DNA from: Bolinopsis microptera
Lineage: Eukaryota; Ctenophora; Tentaculata; Lobata; Bolinopsidae
Length of the DNA: 60,000 bases
Direction of reading: 5' to 3'
Assembly (NCBI RefSeq): GCF_026151205.1
Contig: NC_087080.1
Span: 11,333,837-11,393,836 of the forward strand
The position numbers were made by a program, and so were the translations under genes. The notes under the pieces were generated by a model, which saw only the letters and a program-made list of their open reading frames with translations, was not told the DNA's origin and searched no databases. This document shows, one piece after another, positions 46,199-56,419 of the stretch (position 1 is its first letter; every line of letters begins with the position of its first letter).

Positions 46199-46331
46199 TG
46201 TTAATCTTATATACCATTTGCAGGATGGCAGAAACTCCAGGAGGCTTTGTCTGACTTGATTTGTATTCCTTGTTTGAAGTTTATGTTTCTATCATCCACT
46301 AGTGTTACTGTCTCACTTTATTGAATTAAAA
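46199..46331 (+). repeat. Inner copia 5' LTR (LTR2)
   Basis: 133 bp, matching LTR3 at 51422-51554 at the positions that distinguish the inner from the outer pair. Confidence 0.9.
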
Positions 46332-46344
46332 GTGATAGCAGGAA

Positions 46345-49300
46345 ATGTCGGAAAATCAAGTAAACAGTAGTGGACCACCTATCCCTAAGTTAGGAGATTC
46401 TTATCTTTTGTTCAAGAAAGAAGTGAAATTGTGGTCGGCAACCACATTGATCGAAGAAAAGCGTCAAGCAGGATGTATTGTTTTTATGTTACCTCAGAAG
46501 GCTAAGTCTGAGGCAGTGGAAGTTCCACTTGAAGTATTACAAAATGGCAGAACAGACACAGTAGAAGGTGCTGAAGTAAAGACATCGGGATTAGACTGCC
46601 TCCTGGAGGTCCTTGATGGAATTTATCTTGAAGATTTGGCTAAGGAAAAGTTCAAGACTTATGACATGTTCAGAAAGTTAGGTCGGGAAGGAAGCCAAGA
46701 TGTCAAGGAGTTTATTTCGTCATTCGAAAAAGTTGTAAAACGAATGGAAGAGCATGATATTAAGCTTCCACAACCTGTTCTAGCGTATGAATTACTTAGA
46801 AGTTGTAATGTTAGTGATTACAAGTATTCTGTTGCCATTACTATGTGTGGCGACTTAACATACACTAACATGAAAGAAACGATAAAGAAGATCACAACTA
46901 TGAAAGATCCAGAAAATTCACACCAGAGAATGATTGGTGTAGTTAAAGAAGACTCTACATTTTATACTGGTAACTCCTGTATTGAAAATCAGTTTAATAT
47001 GTATGATGAATACGAAAATGAAAATGAAGTACTGAATGCTCAGGAAATGGAGCAGCATGCATATTACAGCCAAGGAAGAAGTGGCTATTCGGGAAGAGGA
47101 TACCGGGGATATGGCTTTAGAAGAGGAAATGGTAGAGGAGCCAGAGGATACCGACAACAGAATCAACAGCAGGAAAGTCAACATCAGGTAGCTGCGGGTG
47201 TCAGAAGTGACAGAAAAATGAACCCAACAGACAAATATGGGCGGCATTTTACTTGTAATGTTTGCAAGTCGATTTACCACTTTTCTAGAGATTGTCCAGA
47301 ACGCCGCAGAATAAACAAAAGTGGAAATCAGGTAACGAGTGAGAATGTAAATCTCTTTATGAATGCTCCTGCCCAAGAAGAGAACTCAAATGTTATGGAC
47401 CAATTTACCAGTGACAACTTTGGGTTAGCAGTTCTTGACAGTGGATGCAACAAAACGGTTTGTGGAAAGGAATGGTTGAAAGTCTATCTTCAGTCGCTGT
47501 CTCCAGAAGATTTCATTAAGGTGTGCTATGAAGAGAAACATGTATCGTTTAAATTTGGAGATAATGCACCATCAAAGTCAAGGACATGCTGCACATTCCC
47601 AGCCGTTGTATGTGACAAACAGGTGGCACAAGTTGTTGATGATCAGATTCCATTACTGATTAGCAAACAGTCAATGAAAGATGCTAGAATGGTATTGGAC
47701 TTTGGAGATGACACAGTGAAGGCTTTTGGTGTAAAGCAGAAAATCATCTTCAATGAATCAGGACACTGTAGCATCCCTCTGAGCAAGAATACTATCCATC
47801 AACAAGTCTGCTTATGTAAATCAGGAGAGGAAATTGTAAACCTGACCATGGAAAGTACTGACAAAAGAAAGATAGCGATTAAGCTACATAAGCAATTCGC
47901 CCATCCCCCACCTGAAAAGTTAAAGTCACTCTTAAGAACAGCAGGACAGCTTACCAAGGAAATTGCTCGAGAGATTGACACAGTATCGTCTAACTGTGAT
48001 GTGTGCAAGAGATACAAGCGACCGAATAATCGTCCAGTAGTCTGTATGCCTTTAGCCAAAGACTTCAATGATACCGTTGCCATGGATATTAAGGTGTACG
48101 ACAAGAATAAAAACATTTACATCCAGCACATGATTGACCATAAAACCAGATTCTCTGCTGCAAAAGTTATCAGGTCAAAAGACAAGGAAACCATTGTGGA
48201 AAGTGTCTTTACACACTGGATCAACACTTTTGGACCACCGAAGAAGTTCATGAGTGACAATGGAGGGGAATATGTTAACAAAAGTTTTGTTGACCTCTGT
48301 GAGAAATTCAACGTTCATATCATCACTACTGGAGCTGAAGCACCTTGGAGCAATGCCCTTGTAGAACGGCACCATGCCCTTTTGTCTAACAGTATGATAA
48401 AGATCATGGAAGATACTAAATGCTCAGTTGAAGTTGCTTTAGCATGGGCCTGTCATGCCAAGAACACTTTGGCAAATGTAAATGGTTTCTCGCCATATCA
48501 GTTAATCTTTGGCAAAAATCCATCTCTCACTTCTATTGATGATCCCTATGCTAGTCCTACGATTGTTGAAGATGAGAGTCCAAGTGAAACTGTTGCCAAG
48601 AACATCTCTGCCATCTACAGTGCTCGAAAAAGAATGATGGAAAGCGAAGCTAGTGAGATGATCAGACGAGCCATTAGATCAAAAACTAGAGAAGTGTACA
48701 CTGATGAGATACAGTCGGGTGACATGGTGTACTACAAAAGAAATGATGATAAGCGATGGCGAGGACCAGGAACAGTTATAGGTGTGGACAAGAAAGTTGT
48801 AGTTGTAAGACATGGTGGGTATATTGTTCGATGCCACCGGATTCATGTTGTCAATGTAAATGAACTGTACTCAAAAGATGTTTCCGAAGTAAGTGGGACC
48901 GATCCACCAGATGAGCCTAATCCCACTGTTGAAGAATTTTACAATGCAACTCAAATGCTGAAAAATGATGTTCTGTTGAACGCTTTCGATAATGCTCCTG
49001 CTGAAGAGGATGATAATAATACTGTAAGCACAGATAATATACCACAAAGCAACGAAACTAATGTAGAGGAATCAATGTCTACAAAGGAGCAGAAGTTCTG
49101 CAAAGCTAAGTCAAAGTATGAGAAGAAGAAGGTCAGTATCGAAGTGTTAAACACTGACCCCTATAAGTCACAGAAGACTGACGAAATCGAAAAATGGAAG
49201 CAAAACAATGTGTATGAAGAGGTTGAGGCTCACGAAGTAGATGATCAGTTTGTCCCCATTTCGACAAGGTGGGTCACAAATGACAATGGTCATAAGAAAA

Positions 49301-50628
49301 AGGCCCGTTTGGTAGCTCGAGGTTTTGAGGAAATTCCTCTTGATAGTACCGAAAGAGTCAGTCCTACTTGTCGAAAAGAATCTCTAAGACTTCTATTCAC
49401 AGTAGCAGCATCAATGAAGTGGCCTATTCATTCTCTTGATATAACCTCAGCATTTCTACAAGGTAAACCAATTGAGCGACTAGTTTATCTTACCCCTCCA
49501 AAGGAATGCTATAAACCAGGAATACTGTGGAAGCTGAACAAATGTGTTTATGGACTGTCAGATGCTGCAAAGATGTGGTACAGAAATGTAAAAGACCACA
49601 GTGAACAAGCTGGTTTAAAGAAATGTTTATATGATGATGCTCTGTTCTTTTCAAGAGTTGACAAAGAAGATCTTGCAGGAATAATGACTGTACATGTAGA
49701 TGACTTCATCTATGCAGGGACCAAAGGTTTTGAGTCTAATATTCACAAAGATGTGCTGCATGGATTTGAGATTAAGTCACAGGAAGCATCGCGATTCACA
49801 TATCTTGGACTTGAGGTGGAACAAGATCCAATCTCATATGAAATCACTGTTGGACAGTCAGATTATATCAGTGCTTTAAAGACCATAGGACTATCAAGTA
49901 ACAGAAGAAGCCAGAAAACACATGCTCTGACTCACGAAGAGTATGTACAGTACAGATCAGGTGTTGGACAACTTATCTGGTTATCTGTCCAAACCAGACC
50001 AGATATTTCGTTTGATGCTTGTCAGTTGAGCAATAATCTGAAAGATCCCAACGTTTCAGACATAATGCTTCACAACAAGATAGTCAAAAAGCTTAAAACT
50101 GATGAAGATGCCCCACTGACCTTCAGAGAACTGCCTAACATAAAGAATGGAGTAAGACTACTTACATACAGTGATGCATCGTTTGGAAATCTTAGTAACA
50201 ATGGTAGTCAGTGTGGGTATCTGATACTTATTTCGGATAAAGATGGTAGAGTCAAAAACCCTGTCTGTTGGAAATCTGTAAAGTTGGACAGAGTCTGTTA
50301 CAGTACTTTAGCCGCTGAAAGCCTTGCACTCCTGAAAGCGGCTGATCACACCATTTTTATTCAGCAAACACTACAACAAATACTGGGAGATTCTTTAAAT
50401 GTGACCATAGACTGTTTTATTGACAATAAAGGACTTCTAGAGCTTGTACAGAAGACAAAGGACCCCATTGAAAAAAGACTGATAGTTACCATGGCATCAC
50501 TAAGGGAAATGGTTGAGAAGGGTGAAATAACTGTTAACTTTATGCCCTCAAGGACGATGCCTGCTGATGTTTTGACTAAGAGAGGGCCTAGTTCTCAAAG
50601 TCTGCGTATGTGTTTTGAGAGGGACTAG
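46345..50628 (+). CDS. gag-pol: Copia gag-pol polyprotein, 1,427 aa, inner copy
   Basis: This single open frame encodes all proteins of a Ty1/copia retrotransposon. Approximate residue positions: gag N-terminus 1-240, an Arg/Gly-rich segment near 245-270 (RGYRGYGFRRGNGRG), a CCHC zinc knuckle at 302 (CNVCKSIYHFSRDC) and protease DSG at 364. Integrase has an HHCC domain at 513-552 and catalytic residues Asp 579, Asp 636 and Glu 672 (D35E spacing). RT has DITSAFLQG at 1030 and VHVDDFIYAG at 1117. RNase H has SDAS at 1275, AAES at 1323, DNKG at 1360 and a last Asp near 1406. The integrase-before-RT order defines copia. No frameshift separates gag from pol. The start ATG lies 13 bp after the LTR. 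All catalytic residues are present. Confidence 0.95.
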   Translation: MSENQVNSSGPPIPKLGDSYLLFKKEVKLWSATTLIEEKRQAGCIVFMLPQKAKSEAVEVPLEVLQNGRTDTVEGAEVKTSGLDCLLEVLDGIYLEDLAKEKFKTYDMFRKLGREGSQDVKEFISSFEKVVKRMEEHDIKLPQPVLAYELLRSCNVSDYKYSVAITMCGDLTYTNMKETIKKITTMKDPENSHQRMIGVVKEDSTFYTGNSCIENQFNMYDEYENENEVLNAQEMEQHAYYSQGRSGYSGRGYRGYGFRRGNGRGARGYRQQNQQQESQHQVAAGVRSDRKMNPTDKYGRHFTCNVCKSIYHFSRDCPERRRINKSGNQVTSENVNLFMNAPAQEENSNVMDQFTSDNFGLAVLDSGCNKTVCGKEWLKVYLQSLSPEDFIKVCYEEKHVSFKFGDNAPSKSRTCCTFPAVVCDKQVAQVVDDQIPLLISKQSMKDARMVLDFGDDTVKAFGVKQKIIFNESGHCSIPLSKNTIHQQVCLCKSGEEIVNLTMESTDKRKIAIKLHKQFAHPPPEKLKSLLRTAGQLTKEIAREIDTVSSNCDVCKRYKRPNNRPVVCMPLAKDFNDTVAMDIKVYDKNKNIYIQHMIDHKTRFSAAKVIRSKDKETIVESVFTHWINTFGPPKKFMSDNGGEYVNKSFVDLCEKFNVHIITTGAEAPWSNALVERHHALLSNSMIKIMEDTKCSVEVALAWACHAKNTLANVNGFSPYQLIFGKNPSLTSIDDPYASPTIVEDESPSETVAKNISAIYSARKRMMESEASEMIRRAIRSKTREVYTDEIQSGDMVYYKRNDDKRWRGPGTVIGVDKKVVVVRHGGYIVRCHRIHVVNVNELYSKDVSEVSGTDPPDEPNPTVEEFYNATQMLKNDVLLNAFDNAPAEEDDNNTVSTDNIPQSNETNVEESMSTKEQKFCKAKSKYEKKKVSIEVLNTDPYKSQKTDEIEKWKQNNVYEEVEAHEVDDQFVPISTRWVTNDNGHKKKARLVARGFEEIPLDSTERVSPTCRKESLRLLFTVAASMKWPIHSLDITSAFLQGKPIERLVYLTPPKECYKPGILWKLNKCVYGLSDAAKMWYRNVKDHSEQAGLKKCLYDDALFFSRVDKEDLAGIMTVHVDDFIYAGTKGFESNIHKDVLHGFEIKSQEASRFTYLGLEVEQDPISYEITVGQSDYISALKTIGLSSNRRSQKTHALTHEEYVQYRSGVGQLIWLSVQTRPDISFDACQLSNNLKDPNVSDIMLHNKIVKKLKTDEDAPLTFRELPNIKNGVRLLTYSDASFGNLSNNGSQCGYLILISDKDGRVKNPVCWKSVKLDRVCYSTLAAESLALLKAADHTIFIQQTLQQILGDSLNVTIDCFIDNKGLLELVQKTKDPIEKRLIVTMASLREMVEKGEITVNFMPSRTMPADVLTKRGPSSQSLRMCFERD

Positions 50629-50855
50629 TATTTTTAAAGAGTGAACATCGAATTTATTTTTTATTTATGGATTTATCGTTTATATTTTTAGCTTTTTCAT
50701 ACATTTTAATGTCATTTTTGTTTTGAGTCAGAATCTTTATTTTTTACTTTTGCAGATTAGTTTTTAAAATCAGTGCGTGTGAGTTTCATGGGATTTTTAA
50801 AGTGCAAACTAAGTTATTTGCCTAGTTTTGCTATGATTATTAAAATGTTTACTTA

Positions 50856-50897
<42 letters not shown>

Positions 50898-51421
50898 AAA
50901 GACCGAAGTCCCGGCCAATAGCCTGGTTCCCCTGGGTTGTTGTAAAATGATAATATAAAAATCCGAAGTCCCGGTCAGTAACCTGAACTGTGTTTAGGAT
51001 AACTGAAAAAAAAAAAAAAAAAAAAGAAAAAGAAAAGGGGATATATATTAGTCAGTTGAGACACCTGTTTAACCTCCCTCTGAAGTCCTCCTTTATGAGG
51101 CAGCCTTTTAGCCTGCATAACTCTTTGTGGAGCTGGTATTGATTTGTTTGTTTTGGTTCATTACCACTGGCTTTTAAGTTAGTTGAGAGGATTGCATAAT
51201 CTATCCTCATATCACGCCCATCTCATTTAATCATCATTCACATATGGCCATTTATACACAGAAGAAAGAAGATTTATAAAGATCTACAGAAGAAGCATTT
51301 CTAAACAGCTGCCAACGCCTAACAAATAAGTTCTCCTGCTACATGTTCTGGTATCCGTGAAGATCGCCTAATAAAGCCGGATACCGTGAAGAAACAGAAA
51401 GAAAAAATAAAAGAGGACTGA
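50629..51421 (+). other. Inner copia 3' UTR with 34-A run
   Basis: Contains a run of 34 A at 50861-50894 and two copies of CCGAAGTCCCGG (50902 and 50962), 60 bp apart, in a stretch missing from the outer copy. A second A-rich run follows at 51006-51025. The polypurine-like AAAAGAGGACTGA precedes the 3' LTR. Confidence 0.75.
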
Positions 51422-51554
51422 TGTTAATCTTATATACCATTTGCAGGATGGCAGAAACTCCAGGAGGCTTTGTCTGACTTGATTTGTATTCCTTGTTTGA
51501 AGTTTATGTTTCTATCATCCACTAGTGTTACTGTCTCACTTTATTGAATTAAAA
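51422..51554 (+). repeat. Inner copia 3' LTR (LTR3)
   Basis: Same 133-bp LTR as LTR2. Its terminal A run overlaps the AAAGA duplication, so its last base is ambiguous by one position. Confidence 0.9.
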
Positions 51555-51558
51555 AAGA

Positions 51559-54500
51559 CATCGGGATTAGACTGCCTCCTGGAGGTCCTTGATGGAATTT
51601 ATCTTGAAGATTTGGCTAAGGAAAAGTTCAAGACTTATGACATGTTCAGAAAGTTAAGTCGGGAAGGAAGCCAAGATGTCAAGGAGTTTATTTCGTCATT
51701 CGAAAAAGTTGTAAAACGAATGGAAGAGCATGATATTAAGCTTCCACAACCTGTTCTAGCGTATGAATTACTTAGAAGTTGTAATGTTAGTGATTACAAG
51801 TATTCTGTTGCCATTACTATGTGTGGCGACTTAACATACACTAACATGAAAGAAACGATAAAGAAGATCACAACTATGAAAGATCCAGAAAGTTCACACC
51901 AGAGAATGATTGGTGTAGTTAAAGAAGACTCTACATTTTATACTGGTAACTCCTGTATTGAAAATCAGTTTAATATGTATGATGAATACGAAAATGAAAA
52001 TGAAGTACTGAATGCTCAGGAAATGGAGCAGCATGCATATTACAGCCAAGGAAGAAGTGGCTATTCGGGAAGAGGATACCGGGGATATGGCTTTAGAAGA
52101 GGAAATGGTAGAGGAGCCAGAGGATACCGACAACAGAATCAACAGCAGGAAAGTCAACATCAGGTAGCTGCGGGTGTCAGAAGTGACAGAAAAATGAACC
52201 CAACAGACAAATATGGGCGGCATTTTACTTGTAATGTTTGCAAGTCGATTTACCACTTTTCTAGAGATTGTCCAGAACGCCGCAGAATAAACAAAAGTGG
52301 AAATCAGGTAACGAGTGAGAATGTAAATCTCTTTATGAATGCTCCTGCCCAAGAAGAGAACTCAAATGTTATGGACCAATTTACCAGTGACAACTTTGGG
52401 TTAGCAGTTCTTGACAGTGGATGCAACAAAACGGTTTGTGGAAAGGAATGGTTGAAAGTCTATCTTCAGTCGCTGTCTCCAGAAGATTTCATTAAGGTGT
52501 GCTATGAAGAGAAACATGTATCGTTTAAATTTGGAGATAATGCACCATCAAAGTCAAGGACATGCTGCACATTCCCAGCCGTTGTATGTGACAAACAGGT
52601 GAACATTGTGGCACAAGTTGTTGATGATCAGATTCCATTACTGATTAGCAAACAGTCAATGAAAGATGCTAGAATGGTATTGGACTTTGGAGATGACACA
52701 GTGAAGGCTTTTGGTGTAAAGCAGAAAATCATCTTCAATGAATCAGGACACTGTAGCATCCCTCTGAGCAAGAATACTATCCATCAACAAGTCTGCTTAT
52801 GTAAATCAGGAGAGGAAATTGTAAACCTGACCATGGAAAGTACTGACAAAAGAAAGATAGCGATTAAGCTACATAAGCAATTCGCCCATCCCCCACCTGA
52901 AAAGTTAAAGTCACTCTTAAGAACAGCAGGACAGCTTACCAAGGAAATTGCTCGAGAGATTGACACAGTATCGTCTAACTGTGATGTGTGCAAGAGATAC
53001 AAGCGACCGAATAATCGTCCAGTAGTCTGTATGCCTTTAGCCAAAGACTTCAATGATACCGTTGCCATGGATATTAAGGTGTACGACAAGAATAAAAACA
53101 TTTACATCCAGCACATGATTGACCATAAAACCAGATTCTCTGCTGCAAAAGTTATCAGGTCAAAAGACAAGGAAACCATTGTGGAAAGTGTCTTTACACA
53201 CTGGATCAACACTTTTGGACCACCGAAGAAGTTCATGAGTGACAATGGAGGGGAATATGTTAACAAAAGTTTTGTTGACCTCTGTGAGAAATTCAACGTT
53301 CATATCATCACTACTGGAGCTGAAGCACCTTGGAGCAATGCCCTTGTAGAACGGCACCATGCCCTTTTGTCTAACAGTATGATAAAGATCATGGAAGATA
53401 CTAAATGCTCAGTTGAAGTTGCTTTAGCATGGGCCTGTCATGCCAAGAACACTTTGGCAAATGTAAATGGTTTCTCGCCATATCAGTTAATCTTTGGCAA
53501 AAATCCATCTCTCACTTCTATTGATGATCCCTATGCTAGTCCAACGATTGTTGAAGATGAGAGTCCAAGTGAAACTGTTGCCAAGAACATTTCTGCCATC
53601 TACAGTGCTCGAAAAAGAATGATGGAAAGCGAAGCTAGTGAGATGATCAGACGAGCCATTAGATCAAAAACTAGAGAAGTGTACACTGATGAGATACAGT
53701 CGGGTGATATGGTATACTACAAAAGAAATGATGATAAGCGATGGCGAGGACCAGGAACAGTTATAGGTGTGGACAAGAAAGTTGTAGTTGTAAGACATGG
53801 TGGGTATATTGTTCGATGCCACCGGATTCATGTTGTCAATGTAAATGAACTGTACTCAAAAGATGTTTCCGAAGTAAGTGGGACCGATCCACCAGATGAG
53901 CCTAATCCCACTGTTGAAGAATTTTACAATGCAACTCAAATGCTGAAAAATGATGTTCTGTTAAAGGCTTTCGATATTGCTCCTGCTGAAGAGGATGATA
54001 ATAATACTGTAAGCACAGATAATATACCACAAAGCAACGAAACTAATGTAGAGGAATCAATGTCTACAAAGGAGCAGAAGTTCTGCAAAGCTAAGTCAAA
54101 GTATGAGAAGAAGAAGGTCAGTATCGAAGTGTTAAACACTGACCCCTATAAGTCACAGAAGACTGACGAAATCGAAAAATGGAAGCAAAACAATGTGTAT
54201 GAAGAGGTTGAGGCTCACGAAGTAGATGATCAGTTTGTCCCCATTTCGACAAGGTGGGTCACAAATGACAATGGTCATAAGAAAAAGGCCCGTTTGGTAG
54301 CTCGAGGTTTTGAGGAAATTCCTCTTGATAGTACCGAAAGAGTCAGTCCTACTTGTCGAAAAGAATCTCTAAGACTTCTATTCACAGTAGCAGCATCAAT
54401 GAAGTGGCCTATTCATTCTCTTGATATAACCTCAGCATTTCTACAAGGTAAACCAATTGAGCGACTAGTTTATCTTACCCCTCCAAAGGAATGCTATAAA

Positions 54501-55613
54501 CCAGGAATACTGTGGAAGCTGAACAAATGTGTTTATGGACTGTCAGATGCTGCAAAGATGTGGTACAGAAATGTAAAAGACCACAGTGAACAAGCTGGTT
54601 TAAAGAAATGTTTATATGATGATGCTCTGTTCTTTTCAAGAGTTGACAAAGAAGATCTTGCAGGAATAATGACTGTACATGTAGATGACTTCATCTATGC
54701 AGGGACCAAAGGTTTTGAGTCTAATATTCACAAAGATGTGCTGCATGGATTTGAGATTAAGTCACAGGAAGCATCGCGATTCACATATCTTGGACTTGAG
54801 GTGGAACAAGATCCAATCTCATATGAAATCACTGTTGGACAGTCAGATTATATCAGTGCTTTAAAGACCATAGGACTATCAAGTAACAGAAGAAGCCAGA
54901 AAACACATGCTCTGACTCACGAAGAGTATGTACAGTACAGATCAGGTGTTGGACAACTTATCTGGTTATCTGTCCAAACCAGACCAGATATTTCGTTTGA
55001 TGCTTGTCAGTTGAGCAATAATCTGAAAGATCCCAACGTTTCAGACATAATGCTTCACAACAAGATAGTCAAAAAGCTTAAAACTGATGAAGATGCCCCA
55101 CTGACCTTCAGAGAACTGCCTAACATAAAGAATGGAGTAAGACTACTTACATACAGTGATGCATCGTTTGGAAATCTTAGTAACAATGGTAGTCAGTGTG
55201 GGTATCTGATACTTATTTCGGATAAAGATGGTAGAGTCAAAAACCCTGTCTGTTGGAAATCTGTAAAGTTGGACAGAGTCTGTTACAGTACTTTAGCCGC
55301 TGAAAGCCTTGCACTCCTGAAAGCGGCTGATCACACCATTTTTATTCAGCAAACACTACAACAAATACTGGGAGATTCTTTAAATGTGACCATAGACTGT
55401 TTTATTGACAATAAAGGACTTCTAGAGCTTGTACAGAAGACAAAGGACCCCATTGAAAAAAGACTGATAGTTACCATGGCATCACTAAGGGAAATGGTTG
55501 AGAAGGGTGAAATAACTGTTAACTTTATGCCCTCAAGGACGATGCCTGCTGATGTTTTGACTAAGAGAGGGCCTAGTTCTCAAAGTCTGCGTATGTGTTT
55601 TGAGAGGGACTAG
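51559..55613 (+). CDS. gag-pol: Copia gag-pol, outer copy, 3' portion
   Basis: This is the continuation of the outer element's gag-pol after the inner insertion. Its first 79 codons are at 45961-46198. It has the same domains as the inner copy: zinc knuckle, DSG protease, HHCC/DDE integrase, RT with VDD, and RNase H. It differs by very few substitutions (for example KAFDIAPAE versus NAFDNAPAE) plus three extra residues (NIV) near 52605. An apparent start at 51525 lies in the inner LTR and is not a real N-terminus. The frame itself is otherwise intact. Confidence 0.92.
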
Positions 55614-56286
55614 TATTTTTAAAGAGTGAACATCGAATTTATTTTTTATTTATGGATTTATCATTTATATTTTTAGCTTTTTCATACATTTTAATGTCAT
55701 TTTTGTTTTGAGTCAGAATCTTTATTTTTTACTTTTGCAGATTAGTTTTTAAAATCAGTGCGTGTGAGTTTCATGGGATTTTTAAAGTGCAAACTAAGTT
55801 ATTTGACTAGTTTTGCTATGTTTATAAAAATGTTTACTTCAGTAACCTGAACTGTGTTTAGGATAACTGAAAAAAAAAGAAAAAGAAAAAAAAAATGAAA
55901 AGGGGATATATATTAGTCAGTTGAGACACCTGTTTAACCTCCCTCTGAAGTCCTCCTTTATGAGGCAGCCTTTTAGCCTGCATAACTCTTTGTGGAGCTG
56001 GTATTGATTTGTTTGTTTTGGTTCATTACCACTGGCTTTTAAGTTAGTTGAGAGGATTGCATAATCTATCCTCATATCACACCCATCTCATTTAATCATC
56101 ATTCACATACGGCCATTTATACACAGAAGAAAGAAGATTTATAAAGATCTACAGAAGAAGCATTTCTAAACAGCTGCCAACGCCTAACGAATAAGTTCTC
56201 CTGCTACATGTTCTGGTATCCGTGAAGATCGCCTAATAAAGCCGGATACCGTGAAGAAACAGAAAGAAAAACTAAAAGAGGACTGA
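55614..56286 (+). other. Outer copia 3' UTR
   Basis: Closely matches the inner 3' UTR but lacks the A-run/CCGAAGTCCCGG segment. The junction reads TTTACTTCAGTAACCTG near 55836. It ends in the same purine tract before LTR4. Confidence 0.8.
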
Positions 56287-56419
56287 TGTTAATCTTATAT
56301 ACCATTTACAGGATGGCAGAAACTCCAGGAGGCTTTGTCTGACTTGATTTGTATTCCTCGTTTGAAGTTTATGTTTCTATCATCCACTAGTGTTACTGTC
56401 TCACTTTATTGAATTAAAA
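56287..56419 (+). repeat. Outer copia 3' LTR (LTR4)
   Basis: Pairs with LTR1 by shared variants. Followed by CTTTG at 56420-56424, and then by the interrupted transposase-like gene in its original frame. Confidence 0.9.

Larger units (their letters stand above)
46199..51554 (+). mobile_element. Inner Ty1/copia element, apparently intact
   Basis: The LTRs are 46199-46331 and 51422-51554 and share ATTTGCAGG and TTCCTTGTTT. AAAGA occurs at 46194-46198 and, overlapping the A-run of the last LTR, at 51554-51558. The element therefore inserted into gag codon 80 of the outer copy. It contains a PBS, one gag-pol frame, a 3' UTR of about 0.8 kb and a purine-rich tract (AAATAAAAGAGGACTGA) just before the 3' LTR. 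Pol is complete, so this copy could be transposition-competent. It is on the same strand as the outer copy. Confidence 0.92.
45815..56419 (+). mobile_element. Outer Ty1/copia element, split by a younger copy of itself
   Basis: The outer element has LTRs at 45815-45947 and 56287-56419. These two LTRs share the variants ATTTACAGG and TTCCTCGTTT, which differ from the inner pair. Its gag-pol starts at 45961 and stops at 46198, where the inner copy begins. It resumes at 51559 and ends at 55613. Joined, the frame would be 1,430 codons with no stop, three residues longer than the inner copy because of a 9-bp insertion near 52602. The insertion point within the transposase-like gene is marked by CTTTG on both sides. 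The very short LTRs (133 bp) resemble the GalEa-type copia lineages of aquatic animals, but the clade needs phylogenetic proof. Confidence 0.92.

Noticed and set aside
45961-46254. Separate 97-codon gene
   Set aside because: It is the first part of the outer gag, which then runs into the inner LTR and stops by chance.
51525-51558. Apparent N-terminus of the second gag-pol starting in the LTR
   Set aside because: It is created by the junction of the inner LTR with the outer gag. The real start of that polyprotein is at 45961.
46918-54139. Minus-strand open frames opposite the copia polyproteins (for example 47376-46918 and 52352-51894)
   Set aside because: They are shadows of the plus-strand gag-pol and occur identically in both copies.
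45815-56419. Tandem copia array made by unequal crossing-over
   Set aside because: A crossover array would share LTRs between units and lack a target duplication at the gag junction. The LTR pairing and AAAGA duplication favour nested insertion.
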